DNA of 64,000 bases from Flavivirga jejuensis (GTDB lineage: Bacteria > Bacteroidota > Bacteroidia > Flavobacteriales > Flavobacteriaceae), in NCBI RefSeq assembly GCF_030540765.1, contig NZ_JAUOEL010000001.1, forward strand, positions 620,001 through 684,000. Direction: 5' to 3'. Numbering within the stretch: position 1 is the stretch's first letter; every line of letters begins with the position of its first letter. Below are positions 9,107 through 18,832 of the stretch, piece after piece. A program made the position numbers and the translations under genes. The notes under the pieces are model-generated. The model was not told the origin of the DNA. It saw only the letters and a program-made list of their open reading frames with translations, and made no database searches.

Positions 9107-9438
9107 TTTCCAATTTTTGATGTAAGAAGAATTCTGGATATAATTAAAGGACTATAATTTTTATAGAAGTGTATTAAATTATACTTTAAGGTTTATAGTT
9201 TTTTTCTTTTTTTGAAGTGCATAGTTATAATAATAAATTTTTAGCCTTGAACTTCTAAACGAAATTTTATCTAAATAGACTAAAAAAAACTAACATATAT
9301 CATAGTATTAAAGATAATATATTTAAATGGGGATTTAAATGTGTCATCTTTAATTAAATGCGGCTTTTTTTATCACTTATATTTTCCTATTTTTAGCTTC
9401 GTTAAAAAAAAACAATTAATTTAAACTAATTAACTAAT
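9107..9438. other. Intergenic, leader side of hppA
   Basis: About 330 very AT-rich bases. No open frame with coding character, no repeat and no convincing TAnnTTTG box was found. It presumably holds the hppA promoter. Confidence 0.4.
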
Positions 9439-11805
9439 ATGGATTTAATAGTAAATTTTTTACCGCTTTTTGGTATTGTAGCTTTAATTTTCGTTTTTCT
9501 AAAAAGTGGATGGGTTTCAAAACAAGAAGTAGGTGATGAAAGAATGTCTCGTATAGCTAAGAATATTGCAGACGGAGCCATGGCATTTTTAAAAGCCGAA
9601 TACAAGGTTTTAGCAATTTTCGTGATAGCAGTAGCTGTCTTGTTATATTTTAAAGGGTCTTCAGAAGTGGGTTCTAGCGGGATGGTTTCAATATCATTCA
9701 TCGTAGGTGCTATTTGTTCTGCCTTAGCAGGATTTATTGGGATGAAAGTTGCAACCAAAGCGAATGTTAGAACAACACAAGCAGCAAGAACATCTTTAGG
9801 ACGCGCATTAGAAGTGGCGTTTGCTGGTGGCGCTGTAATGGGCTTAGGTGTTGTAGGCTTAGGTATTTTAGGGTTAAGTGGTTTATTTATTATATATCAA
9901 GGCTTATGGCCTGGAGCTGAAAATTTAATATTGGTATTAAATGTTCTTTCAGGGTTTTCTTTAGGAGCTTCATCTATTGCTTTATTTGCTCGTGTTGGTG
10001 GTGGTATTTATACTAAAGCTGCTGATGTTGGAGCTGATTTAGTTGGTAAAGTTGAAGCTGGTATTCCAGAAGATCATCCTTTAAATCCTGCTACTATTGC
10101 AGATAATGTAGGTGATAATGTAGGAGATGTAGCTGGTATGGGAGCAGATTTATTCGAATCGTATGTAGGTTCTATTATTGGAACCATGGTATTAGGTGCT
10201 TTTATTTTAACACCTAATTTTGGTGGTTTAGGAGCTGTGTACTTGCCTTTAGTTCTTGGTGCTGTAGGTATAATAATGTCTATATTAGGTTCCTTTTTTG
10301 TAAAAGTAAAAGATGGTGGAAATCCACAAACAGCATTAAATATTGGTGAATTTGGTTCTGCAGGATTAATGATTGTGGCGTCTTATTTTATTATCAATGC
10401 TCTAATTCCTGAATCTGTTGAAGGTTTACCTTTCGGAGCCATGGGTGTATTCTGGGCAACAATTGCTGGTTTAGTAGCTGGTTTAGGTGTTGGTAAAATA
10501 ACAGAGTATTATACAGCTACAGGGAAAAAGCCTGTAATGTCAATTGTTAAACAATCAGAAACTGGAGCTGCCACAAATATTATTGCTGGCTTAGGTGTTG
10601 GTATGATGTCAACAATGATTCCTATTCTTTTGATTGCTGCTGCTATTATGGTATCACATCATTTTGCAGGTTTATACGGTATTGCTATTGCAGCGGTAGG
10701 AATGTTAGCAAATACAGGGATTCAATTAGCAGTTGATGCTTACGGACCAATTTGTGATAATGCAGGTGGGATTGCTGAAATGGCAGAATTACCAAGCGAG
10801 GTTCGCGAACGTACAGATAAATTAGATGCTGTTGGTAATACAACTGCAGCTGTTGGTAAAGGTTTTGCTATTGCTTCTGCTGCCTTAACAGCTTTAGCTT
10901 TATTTGCAGCTTTTATGAAAACTGCTGGGGTAACGACAATTGATGTATCTCAGCCTAAAATTATGGCTGGATTATTAATTGGAGGTATGTTGCCATTTGT
11001 GTTTTCTGCATTATCTATGAATGCCGTTGGTCGTGCTGCCATGGCAATGATTGAAGAAGTTAGACGTCAATTTAGAGATATTCCGCAATTAAAAGCAGCT
11101 TTAGAAGTGATGCGTAAATATGATTCTGATATGACTAAAGCTAATGAAGCTGACAGAGGAATATTTGATGCTGCCGACGGTGTTGCAGATTATGGAAAAT
11201 GTATTGATATTTCAACTAAAGCTTCTATTAGAGAAATGGTTTTGCCAGGGTTGTTAGCTATTGTAGTGCCTGTTGCTGTTGGTTTTATTGGTGGCGCCGA
11301 AATGTTAGGTGGATTGCTTGCGGGTGTTACAACTTGTGGCGTGCTTATGGCAATCTTTCAATCGAACGCAGGTGGTGCTTGGGATAATGCTAAAAAAACA
11401 ATTGAAGAACAAGGTAAAAAAGGTACAGATGAGCATAAAGCTGCTGTAGTTGGTGATACTGTTGGAGATCCTTTTAAAGATACTTCAGGCCCTTCTTTAA
11501 ATATCTTATTAAAATTAATGTCGGTTGTAGCATTGGTTATTGCGCCTAGTTTAATTGAAGTTGAAACTGCCATGGCTTATGTTTCTGATACTAATGCTAT
11601 AGAGCATGTAGAGACTTCTAAAGAAGTTAAAGTGAAAATGACTAATAATAATGATGGTACTGTTAAGGCTATTGTAACTACAGTAACTACTAAAGGTGAA
11701 GAAGAAGCTATTAGCTATGAAACTTTTAATGGAAGTGAATCTGAAGTAAAAGCTAATATTGAAGCTTTAAAAGAAAGTGACGAAATAGCTGGAGTGAGTC
11801 CATAA
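9439..11805 (+). CDS. hppA: Membrane ion-pumping pyrophosphatase (K+-dependent type)
   Basis: A 788-residue integral membrane enzyme coupling PPi hydrolysis to H+ or Na+ export. The catalytic stretch [11 protein letters not shown] (about 195-205) and the following DNVGDNVGD metal-binding repeat are intact, as is the second acidic loop in the C-terminal half ([15 protein letters not shown]). [10 protein letters not shown] has Ala where K+-independent enzymes have Lys, which marks the K+-dependent class. Whether it pumps H+ or Na+ cannot be decided by eye. After the last helix there is a hydrophilic tail of about 80 residues ([18 protein letters not shown] and onward). It is followed by a strong terminator and preceded by the soluble enzyme. 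Confidence 0.96.
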   Translation: MDLIVNFLPLFGIVALIFVFLKSGWVSKQEVGDERMSRIAKNIADGAMAFLKAEYKVLAIFVIAVAVLLYFKGSSEVGSSGMVSISFIVGAICSALAGFIGMKVATKANVRTTQAARTSLGRALEVAFAGGAVMGLGVVGLGILGLSGLFIIYQGLWPGAENLILVLNVLSGFSLGASSIALFARVGGGIYTKAADVGADLVGKVEAGIPEDHPLNPATIADNVGDNVGDVAGMGADLFESYVGSIIGTMVLGAFILTPNFGGLGAVYLPLVLGAVGIIMSILGSFFVKVKDGGNPQTALNIGEFGSAGLMIVASYFIINALIPESVEGLPFGAMGVFWATIAGLVAGLGVGKITEYYTATGKKPVMSIVKQSETGAATNIIAGLGVGMMSTMIPILLIAAAIMVSHHFAGLYGIAIAAVGMLANTGIQLAVDAYGPICDNAGGIAEMAELPSEVRERTDKLDAVGNTTAAVGKGFAIASAALTALALFAAFMKTAGVTTIDVSQPKIMAGLLIGGMLPFVFSALSMNAVGRAAMAMIEEVRRQFRDIPQLKAALEVMRKYDSDMTKANEADRGIFDAADGVADYGKCIDISTKASIREMVLPGLLAIVVPVAVGFIGGAEMLGGLLAGVTTCGVLMAIFQSNAGGAWDNAKKTIEEQGKKGTDEHKAAVVGDTVGDPFKDTSGPSLNILLKLMSVVALVIAPSLIEVETAMAYVSDTNAIEHVETSKEVKVKMTNNNDGTVKAIVTTVTTKGEEEAISYETFNGSESEVKANIEALKESDEIAGVSP

Positions 11806-11825
11806 AGAGATTTAGAAAGAAATTT

Positions 11826-11872
11826 TATAAAACTAAAAGACCATGTTAATAACATGGTCTTTTAGTTTTATA
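11826..11872 (+). terminator. Terminator of hppA, 22-bp perfect stem
   Basis: The arms 11826-11847 and 11851-11872 are exact reverse complements around an AAT loop. The core is AAAAGACCATG / CATGGTCTTTT. It is symmetric, so it can act on both strands. Confidence 0.9.
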
Positions 11873-12008
11873 GACAGTTATTATTTTTAGGTTTATTTCT
11901 ATTGTCTATCGTCTGCTTTCTCCTAAAAGGCTTAGGAAATTTGTATTCTATTGCAAAAGGGAATTATATTTTAATTTAGTAGTTATACAATTTGCCGTAT
12001 AAATTAAT

Positions 12009-13337
12009 CTATGATTTTTTAAAACCTAGTTTATGTCCCCAAAAGGAATAATATAGAATAATGATATAGCAAGGGAGTAAAATCCAATATCCACTAGATG
12101 CCGATTCTGCCATGGCAGAAACCTCTTCGACACCACTTGCAAGTAATTGCTCCTTTTTTGCATCGACTATGGCTCCGTACAATGGAGGTATTATAGCGCC
12201 CCCAGAGATCGCCATAATTAATAATGCCGAGGCCGTTTTAGTAAATTTCCCTAACCCGTTTAAAGTAAGTGGCCATATGGCAGGCCAAACTAAAGCATTT
12301 GCTATACCTAACGCTGCTACAAAAAGAACAGAAGTAAATCCAGTTGAGAACACAATACAAAATGATAATATAATTCCTAAAAAAGCACTGGCTTTTAAGG
12401 CGAATGACTGACTCATGTATTTAGGAATTAAAATCACCCCTAAAGCATATGTTGCAACCATAGCTAATAATGTAAATAATGTAAAGAATTTTGCCTGACT
12501 AACAGGGAGATTTAAAGAAATCCCATAAGATATTATAGTGTCTCCAGCAACAACCTCTACGCCTACATAAACAAACAATGCTAAAACACCTAACCACAAA
12601 TGAGGAAACTGAAAAATACTTGTTTTTGTTGTCCCTCCTTCTTTAGGTGCTTCAATAGGTTCTGCTTCAACATGTGGCAAAGGCGCTTTTCTAATTAAAA
12701 CACCCAAGACGAATAGTACAATAGCCATTATAATATATGGTGTAACGACACTATCTGCCATAACATTTAATAATTCTGCTTTTTCAGTATTTGAAACAGA
12801 GCCTAATTTGTCCTTTATTTCATCAATTCCAGATAATAAAAGTGCGCTAAAAATTAGAGAGCCTAATCCTCCTGCAACTTTATTAGCAATTCCCATAATG
12901 GATATACGCTTAGCAGCACTTTCAATTGGCCCTAAAATAGTGATGTATGGATTAGATGCTGTTTGTAAGAGCGTCATGCCTGCTCCTTGAATAAAAATTC
13001 CTGTTAAAAACATCCAATAGGTTCTAGCCTCAGCAGCTGGGATAAAAACTAAGGCTCCTAAGCCCATAATAACTAATCCTAAAGACATCCCTTTTTTATA
13101 ACCAATTTTATTGATTATATAAGATGCTGGTAAAGCCATAATAACAAAAGAAATGTAAGATGCAGAAGCTACTAAATAAGATTGCGCATCTGTTAATTCG
13201 TTAATGGTTTTCATAAAAGGAATTAAAGCACCATTAATCCATGTTACAAATCCAAAAATAAAGAATAGCCCAGCTATAATCATTATTGGAATTAATGTGC
13301 TGTTCTTTGATGTTGATAATTGGTTAGTATTGGGCAT
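12009..13337 (-). CDS. Sugar MFS transporter, FucP/GluP type
   Basis: A 442-residue inner-membrane carrier with about 12 predicted helices. It resembles the glucose/galactose and fucose permease family: the N-terminal FFIFGFVTWINGALIPFMK, then NPYITILGP after helix 4 and GGAIIPPLYG in the C-terminal half are family hallmarks. These are H+ or Na+ symporters for hexoses. The middle loop (about 215-240) is cytoplasmic and charged. A LacI regulator lies about 800 bases away on the other strand and may control it, but no operator was located. The exact sugar cannot be told. Confidence 0.88.
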   Translation of the reverse strand: MPNTNQLSTSKNSTLIPIMIIAGLFFIFGFVTWINGALIPFMKTINELTDAQSYLVASASYISFVIMALPASYIINKIGYKKGMSLGLVIMGLGALVFIPAAEARTYWMFLTGIFIQGAGMTLLQTASNPYITILGPIESAAKRISIMGIANKVAGGLGSLIFSALLLSGIDEIKDKLGSVSNTEKAELLNVMADSVVTPYIIMAIVLFVLGVLIRKAPLPHVEAEPIEAPKEGGTTKTSIFQFPHLWLGVLALFVYVGVEVVAGDTIISYGISLNLPVSQAKFFTLFTLLAMVATYALGVILIPKYMSQSFALKASAFLGIILSFCIVFSTGFTSVLFVAALGIANALVWPAIWPLTLNGLGKFTKTASALLIMAISGGAIIPPLYGAIVDAKKEQLLASGVEEVSAMAESASSGYWILLPCYIIILYYSFWGHKLGFKKS

Positions 13338-13394
13338 AATTATTGATTTCTATTAATTATTTAATAATATTTTATAAGTAAGATTACTTTAATC

Positions 13395-13525
13395 TTAAGA
13401 ATCCATCGGGGCTTGCCTTGGGGTAAAAGTGGAAAGTTTGAAAACCTTAGGTTTTCATCAATCTAAAAATATTTTTCCGCTTGATACCTCGTCAGCTTGC
13501 TGCGGGGTCATTCATTTGCATAAAT
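13395..13525. repeat. Intergenic GC-rich hairpin repeat
   Basis: Two short GC-rich imperfect hairpins in an AT-rich gap: one around GGGGCTTGCCTTGGGG (13407), the other ACCTCGTCAGC with GCTGCGGGGT (about 13486-13508). The sequence GGCTTGCC also appears in the hairpin region at 33080-33120. It looks like an extragenic palindrome rather than a gene. The rest of 13338-13716 shows nothing further. Confidence 0.5.
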
Positions 13526-13716
13526 ATATTATTAGATAATCATCTAGCCAAAGTATTCTACAAGAAACATTCGTTATATAAAAAGTGTTAATGCCTAAAA
13601 TATCCATTTTTCTGTACAGAAAAAGGTTGTTTACATAGCGTTTTTATTTGTTAACACCAGGAATAAAACTTACATTTAGAAAGTTGAAAGTTTAATTGGA
13701 ATAAAATATAAGATAT

Positions 13717-13860
13717 ATGGACGGGTACTGTGTAAAGTGTAAAGTCAAAAAAGAAATAAAAGATGCTAGTGAAGTGACTATGAAGAATGGAAGAAAGGCA
13801 ATGAAAGGAAGTTGCCCAACTTGCGGTACTGGTATGTTTAGAATATTGGGTAAGTCCTAA
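13717..13860 (+). CDS. Small zinc-ribbon protein, DUF5679-like, 47 aa
   Basis: A short intact frame starting at ATG. Two CxxC pairs are clear: YCVKC near the start and CPTCG near the end, with KNGRKAMKG between them. This is the pattern of the DUF5679 zinc-ribbon family, found beside many kinds of genes in bacteria and archaea and of unknown role. The pairs would bind one Zn(II). The gene sits alone between the MFS transporter and the LacI regulator. Confidence 0.8.
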   Translation: MDGYCVKCKVKKEIKDASEVTMKNGRKAMKGSCPTCGTGMFRILGKS

Positions 13861-14096
13861 GCTGTATAAACTTACAAAGGCTTTAGTTTTTCAAACTATA
13901 TAAATTAAATCAAAGATATACTAAAAATATAACTCCTATTAGGTTGGTCTGAATATTAGTATGTTTTTTATTTATAATATTTACACTTTTTATTTTAAAT
14001 TTATTCTTCCAAAGTAATATTAATTTTAAAGTATCGATTCTACCTATATTGATATTAAAAATATCCTATCTTCTTAATTAGACCATTTGCATAGAG

Positions 14097-14104
14097 TAAT
14101 TTTG
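14097..14104 (+). promoter_or_regulatory. Possible -7 box of the LacI gene
   Basis: TAATTTTG fits TAnnTTTG, 38 bases before the ATG. No good -33 element is seen at the right distance, so this is a weak call. Confidence 0.3.
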
Positions 14105-14141
14105 TAAATTGCGATACTTATAAATTTATATGTAAAAAAGT

Positions 14142-15149
14142 ATGGTTACTTTAAAACAATTAGCAAAAGAGTTAAACGTTTCTATTTCTACGGTTTCAAA
14201 AGCTTTAAATAATAGCGAAGAAATTGGAGAGGATACGGTAAAACGAGTTAAAGAACTTGCTGAATTGTATAATTATACACCTAATAAAGTAGCCCTAAGT
14301 TTAAAGCAAAATAAGACTAGAACAATAGGAGTTATTATACCTAATATACTTAACCATTTTTTAGCTAAAGTGCTTTTTGGTATAGAGAAAGAAGCTACTA
14401 ATTTAGGTTATAATATTATTACATGTATTTCTAACGAATCTTTAGAAAAGGAAAAGGAGAGTTTGATGTTGCTTGCAAATGGTAGTGTAGATGGATTTAT
14501 ATTATCGGTAGCAGAAGAAACTCAAATTAAGAACGAAATAGATCATTTTAAGAAAACTATTAGCAGAGGTTTGCCTATTGTTATGTTTGATAGAGTGGCT
14601 CATGATGTGTTATGTGATAAAGTTATTGTAGATGATTTTGATGCCACTTATAATGCTACTAAAGATTTGCTTCTTGAAAACCGTAAAAATATAGCCTTTG
14701 TTAGTAATATTAATGATTTAAGCGTTGGTAAACTAAGAGAAAGAGGGTATGCTAAAGCGATATTAGAAGATAATAGTCAAGCCCCTTTAATTTTAAATAT
14801 AAAAAAGAAAGATGATCATCAGAAAAAAATAAAATCTTTCCTCAAGAAGAATAAGATGGTTGATGCTATAATTGCTGCAGATAGTTCTTCGGGTATTATC
14901 GCTATCAATACAGCTGTTAACTTAGGGTTTAAAGTACCAAAAGACATGTCTGTAATTGGCTTTGCTAGTAAAGCAGATTCAAACCATTCTACACCAAGAT
15001 TAACAACTATAAGACAACATGCCAAAGTTATTGGTGCTAATGCGGCTCAGATGCTTATAGATAGATTGCAGAAAATGCATTTAAATGAAGATGTAAAGAC
15101 TAAAATAGTAAGAACAAGTTTTATAAAAAGTAAATCCACGCTTAAATAG
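14142..15149 (+). CDS. LacI-family transcriptional regulator
   Basis: A 335-residue regulator. The N-terminal LacI helix-turn-helix (TLKQLAKELNVSISTVSKALN) and hinge region (YNYTPNKVALSLK) are intact. A periplasmic-binding-protein-like sensor domain follows from about residue 60 (TIGVIIPNILNHFLAKVLFGIE) to the end. It should bind operator DNA in response to a sugar or sugar phosphate. The nearest metabolic gene is the sugar MFS transporter on the other strand, a plausible but unproven target. Confidence 0.92.
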   Translation: MVTLKQLAKELNVSISTVSKALNNSEEIGEDTVKRVKELAELYNYTPNKVALSLKQNKTRTIGVIIPNILNHFLAKVLFGIEKEATNLGYNIITCISNESLEKEKESLMLLANGSVDGFILSVAEETQIKNEIDHFKKTISRGLPIVMFDRVAHDVLCDKVIVDDFDATYNATKDLLLENRKNIAFVSNINDLSVGKLRERGYAKAILEDNSQAPLILNIKKKDDHQKKIKSFLKKNKMVDAIIAADSSSGIIAINTAVNLGFKVPKDMSVIGFASKADSNHSTPRLTTIRQHAKVIGANAAQMLIDRLQKMHLNEDVKTKIVRTSFIKSKSTLK

Positions 15150-15308
15150 TTTTTAACAAGTTATCAACATTTTTTTATTGCAAAATGCATTTTAACGATA
15201 AAATAATACATTTTGTCGAATATATTAGATTTAGAAATACAGTTTAACCTACTTTTACAGTGTCTTACAGAACGCCCCATAAACTCCCTTAGTTTTTGTC
15301 AAGACAAT

Positions 15309-15401
15309 TAGTTCATTTTTTCCCTCTCATAAAATATTTTATAGAATCGCTTTACGGTATCTCGTATTCGATTTTAAGTTAATAGTCCATTTTTTCCCTC
15401 T
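15309..15401 (+). promoter_or_regulatory. Upstream region of the lipoprotein/two-component operon with a direct repeat
   Basis: TAGTTCATTTTTTCCCTCT (15309) recurs as TAGTCCATTTTTTCCCTCT (15383), 74 bases apart with one change. Between them TACGGTATCTCGTA (15353-15366) has TACG/CGTA ends and resembles the palindrome at 18608. These are candidate regulator sites for the genes starting at 15485. Confidence 0.45.
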
Positions 15402-15484
15402 AATTAAGATTTTTTAATCTAACAAACCTTTTTGTTTAAAAAAACAAAGAAAAAAAATAGTAATAACCTTAAAATTGAAATATT

Positions 15485-15643
15485 ATGAAAGCCCTAAAAA
15501 TTACATTATTTGTAGCAGTATTATTCGCAACATTAGTATCATGTACTAAACAAGACTTAAATGAAGATGATGTGTTGTTAAAAGCAAATAATACAGATAT
15601 GCAAATTCCTTACACTGGAGGTGCTGTTAGTGAAGGAGATTGA
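15485..15643 (+). CDS. Small lipoprotein, 52 aa, heading a two-component operon
   Basis: An intact short frame with a lipoprotein signal: a hydrophobic stretch after MKALKIT and a lipobox LVSC with Cys20. The mature peptide is only 33 residues, acidic at first (TKQDLNEDDV) and ending TGGAVSEGD. It is 130 bases upstream of a TPR sensor kinase on the same strand. A role as a ligand, processed signal peptide or accessory subunit for that kinase is inferred from position only. No family name is known to me. Confidence 0.65.
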   Translation: MKALKITLFVAVLFATLVSCTKQDLNEDDVLLKANNTDMQIPYTGGAVSEGD

Positions 15644-15773
15644 TAAATTATTACTAATTTATAAATTATTAATTGCCCTTTACTTATATATTACGTAGAG
15701 GGTAATTTTATTTATGCAAATTAAAAAATTATAGATACATTTGAAGGAATCCTTTAATTATTCCTTGAATTAG

Positions 15774-17834
15774 TTGAAATTAAAAGTATTATACATATTA
15801 GCTGTTGTTTGTTTAAATTTATCTTTTTCACAAACAGATGATAAAATTATTCTAGATTCTATTGATGTTTATAATCAGTTCTCAATTAGAAATAATGATT
15901 TTTCGATAGAAGAAAGATTAAAGTATGCAAATCGCGCTCGTCAACTTTCTATAGATTTAGAAAATGAATTAGTCATTCTAAAATCTAATAAAAACCTCTC
16001 TGAAATTTATTGGGATTATAAAAAATACAATTTGTATAAAAATGTGAATAAGAAAAATTTAGTTTTATCATTAAAGCTAAATGATTCGTTATCGTTTGCA
16101 GATGCTAACTCCAATCTTGGACGTTTTTATAGAATTAATCAAGTAACAGATAGTGCATACTATTATTATTTTAAAGCAGAAAAGTTATATAGGGAATTAA
16201 ATGATAAATATAAAACAGCAATAACTCTTTTAAGAATTGCATTAATTCAAAGAGATGAAAAAGATTTTACAGGAAGTGAACTTACATCTATAGAAGCTAT
16301 TTCTTTATTGGAAACATTGGAAAAAACAGATGATGTAAAGAAAAATAAATCATATATCTATAATAATTTAGGATTGGTTTTTGACCAATTGGAACAATTT
16401 GAAGAATCTATTGTATATCATGAAAAAGCTTTGCGTATAAAAAAAGGCTTGAAAGGAAATAATAAGACAACAATAGATAATTCTAAAAATAATTTAGCAC
16501 TGTCTTATAAAAATTCAGGTTTAATAAATAAAAATGTAAAAGAATATAACAAGGCTCTAAAGTATTATATTGAAATTTTATCGAATAAAAATTTAATCAA
16601 TGAACGCCCAGATTTTTATGCTTTAGTTTTAGATAATTATGCGCATACATTGTATTTGTCTAATAATCATAAACAGCTACCTGAACTGTATTTTAAAGCC
16701 TTAAAGATTACAGGTAGTGTTAATCCAGGAGGGTATAACTCGATTATTATTAACCAACATTTAGCAGAATATTATAATGATAAAAACAATAAAGACTCTG
16801 CAAAGTTTTATGCCTATAGAGCAAAAGAGATCTCAGAACAATATCATAATGATGATTTGTTAAAATCTCTTTTATTACTGTCAGAAGTTGAAGAAGGTAA
16901 TTTGTCAGCAAAATATTTAAGAGAATATGTGAAAATTAACGATAGCTTGCAAAAGAATGAGCGTTCTATAAGAAATAAGTTTGCCAGAATTCGTTTTGAA
17001 ACCAAGCAAATAGAACAAGAAAATGCTCAAATTGCGAAAGAGCGTATGTGGCTTTTAATAATTTCTGTAGTATTAATAATTTCGTCTTTTCTATTATATC
17101 TTGTAATCTCACAAATAAATAGAAATAAAGAATTAAAATTTATACAAAAGCAACAGGAAACGAATGAAGAGATTTACAACCTGATGTTGTCACAAAATGA
17201 AAGTATTGAAGAGGCAAGGACTTTAGAGAAAAAGCGTATTTCAGAAGAGTTGCATGATGGTGTTTTAGGGCGTTTATTTGGTACACGATTGAGCCTAGAT
17301 AGTTTAAATATGAGTAATAGTGTAGAAGCGATAAAAACCAGAGAGCAATATATAGGAGAACTTAAAACAATTGAACAAGATATAAGAAAAGTATCCCATG
17401 AGTTAAATACCGATTTTGTTTCAGGTTCAGGGTTTATAGATATAATAAAAACACTGTTACAAACACAAACATTAGCTTACGAGCTTGATTATAAATTAGA
17501 TCATGATGATACGATAAATTGGGACGGGGCATCTAATAAAAATAAAATTCACATATATAGAATTATTCAAGAATCACTCCATAATATATATAAACATGCA
17601 AATGCAACACGAGTAAATATTAGTTTTAAATTAAAAAATAATGTAATTTGCTTGATAATGAATGATGATGGTACTGGATTTGACGTTAACAAAGCGAAGT
17701 CTGGTATAGGATTAAAGAACATGAAATCAAGAGTAAGTGAAATAAACGGAAGTATAAAAATAACCTCAGAAATAGATGTCGGAACTACAGTAATTATTGA
17801 AGCCCCAAATTACCTAAAACAAAATTTATTATGA
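15774..17834 (+). CDS. TPR-containing sensor histidine kinase (NarL/HisKA_3 class)
   Basis: A 686-residue kinase starting at TTG; the residues that follow, KLKVLYILAVVCLNLSFSQ, form a clear signal peptide, which supports this start. A periplasmic array of TPR repeats covers about 25-400 (for example YIYNNLGLVFDQLEQFEESI). A single membrane helix lies at about 425-445. A coiled coil leads to a HisKA_3 phospho-acceptor (RISEELHDGVLGRL, His in ELHDG near residue 494). The HATPase domain is at about 585-680 (ESLHNIYKHANA, then DDGTGFD and GIGLKNM). It overlaps the response regulator by 4 bases. Confidence 0.93.
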   Translation: MKLKVLYILAVVCLNLSFSQTDDKIILDSIDVYNQFSIRNNDFSIEERLKYANRARQLSIDLENELVILKSNKNLSEIYWDYKKYNLYKNVNKKNLVLSLKLNDSLSFADANSNLGRFYRINQVTDSAYYYYFKAEKLYRELNDKYKTAITLLRIALIQRDEKDFTGSELTSIEAISLLETLEKTDDVKKNKSYIYNNLGLVFDQLEQFEESIVYHEKALRIKKGLKGNNKTTIDNSKNNLALSYKNSGLINKNVKEYNKALKYYIEILSNKNLINERPDFYALVLDNYAHTLYLSNNHKQLPELYFKALKITGSVNPGGYNSIIINQHLAEYYNDKNNKDSAKFYAYRAKEISEQYHNDDLLKSLLLLSEVEEGNLSAKYLREYVKINDSLQKNERSIRNKFARIRFETKQIEQENAQIAKERMWLLIISVVLIISSFLLYLVISQINRNKELKFIQKQQETNEEIYNLMLSQNESIEEARTLEKKRISEELHDGVLGRLFGTRLSLDSLNMSNSVEAIKTREQYIGELKTIEQDIRKVSHELNTDFVSGSGFIDIIKTLLQTQTLAYELDYKLDHDDTINWDGASNKNKIHIYRIIQESLHNIYKHANATRVNISFKLKNNVICLIMNDDGTGFDVNKAKSGIGLKNMKSRVSEINGSIKITSEIDVGTTVIIEAPNYLKQNLL

Positions 17835-18505
17835 ATGAAAAAATAAAAATATTAATGATTGATGACCACCCAATGATTATTGAGGGGTATCAAAACACGT
17901 TACTTTTTACTAAAAAAGAAAATCAAGAACTCGAAATTGATATTGCCAATAATTGTGATGAGGCTATCGCTTATATGGATAAATCAATTCAAAAAGAGCT
18001 CCCTTATGATGTGTTATTTGTTGATATTAGTTTACCACCTTCTGAAGATGGATTAATGAATTCTGGTGAAGACCTAGCGGAATATGCACGTCGGATTTTA
18101 CCAAACACCAAAATTATTATATTGACTATGTTTAATGAATCATTTAGAATTCATAACATTATCAAAACCATAGATCCAGAAGGGTTTTTAATCAAAAGTG
18201 ATCTAACTTCAAGTGAACTTGCTAGTGCATTTCAAGCTGTAATTAATAATCCGCCATTTTATAGTGGTACCGTAAATAGTCATATTAGAAAGACTATTAC
18301 AAGTGATATTGTTGTTGACGATAAAAATAGAAAGATACTTCATTTATTATCTCAAGGTGTGAAAACTAAAAATTTAGCATCTCATTTAGATATTTCTTTA
18401 AGTGCGATAGAAAAAAGAAAAAAGCAGCTTAGAGATATTTTTGAAGTAAACGACGGACAAGATGAAACGTTATTAAACGAAGCAAGAAAAAAAGGTTTTG
18501 TTTAA
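17831..18505 (+). CDS. LuxR/NarL-type response regulator
   Basis: A 224-residue regulator whose start overlaps the kinase stop (ATGA). The receiver domain has the acidic pair in MIDDHPMI and the phospho-acceptor Asp in VLFVDISLPPS (near residue 62). The C-terminal LuxR-type helix-turn-helix is at about 155-215 (ILHLLSQGVKTKNLASHLD then LSAIEKRKKQLRDIF). It is expected to bind DNA as a dimer when phosphorylated by the adjacent kinase. Candidate sites are the TACGG-type palindromes at 15353 and 18608. Confidence 0.92.
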   Translation: MNEKIKILMIDDHPMIIEGYQNTLLFTKKENQELEIDIANNCDEAIAYMDKSIQKELPYDVLFVDISLPPSEDGLMNSGEDLAEYARRILPNTKIIILTMFNESFRIHNIIKTIDPEGFLIKSDLTSSELASAFQAVINNPPFYSGTVNSHIRKTITSDIVVDDKNRKILHLLSQGVKTKNLASHLDISLSAIEKRKKQLRDIFEVNDGQDETLLNEARKKGFV

Positions 18506-18531
18506 TATAGTTATTCATGTTAGTTTATTTT

Positions 18532-18568
18532 TTTTTGAAAAAAACTCGTTTTTTTTGTTTTTCAAATA
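18532..18568 (+). terminator. Probable terminator of the two-component operon
   Basis: TTTGAAAAAAAC and the T-rich arm ending TTTTTCAAA can pair around a short centre, 27 bases after the stop. It is very AT-rich, so strength is uncertain. Confidence 0.5.
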
Positions 18569-18592
18569 ATTGATTTTCAGTTAATTACGCTT

Positions 18593-18755
18593 TATCCGTA
18601 ACGCGATTACGGGTTTCCCGCAGTTCAAAGACAATACTTATAATTATATTTACGTAATCAACACATCTAAAATTAATTAATCCCTCAATTTTTTTTGTTG
18701 ATAATAGCAATTTACAGACCCTATGGAGGTGAGAGACCCATAGGGTTTCTTCTTT
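18593..18755 (+). ncRNA. Candidate small RNA with own operator-like promoter and terminator
   Basis: The gap between two convergent genes holds an ordered set of signals. CCGTAA/TTACGG (18595-18612) overlaps the near-palindrome TACGGG-TTT-CCCGCA (18608-18622). A -7-like TATATTTA follows at 18645-18652. Next is a stretch in which ATCAACA (18657) can pair with TGTTGAT (about 18697), and last a GC-rich terminator at 18718-18755. The expected RNA would be about 95 bases. No open frame is present. No Rfam family is claimed. Confidence 0.4.
18718..18755 (+). terminator. Intrinsic terminator downstream of the two-component region
   Basis: ACCCTATGG and CCATAGGGT form a 9-bp stem around an 11-base loop (AGGTGAGAGAC), followed by TTCTTCTTTTT. 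No annotated gene ends just before it, which supports a separate short transcript. Confidence 0.8.
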
Positions 18756-18832
18756 TTAAATTGTATGTAGCCTGAGTCTTTGAATCTAGTAATCTTTTGG
18801 TTTTTTAATATGACATTACATTAATGTTGTAT

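Noticed and set aside
9426-9758. Minus-strand ORF of 110 codons over the start of hppA
   Set aside because: It is antisense to the well-supported pyrophosphatase and follows its codon pattern.
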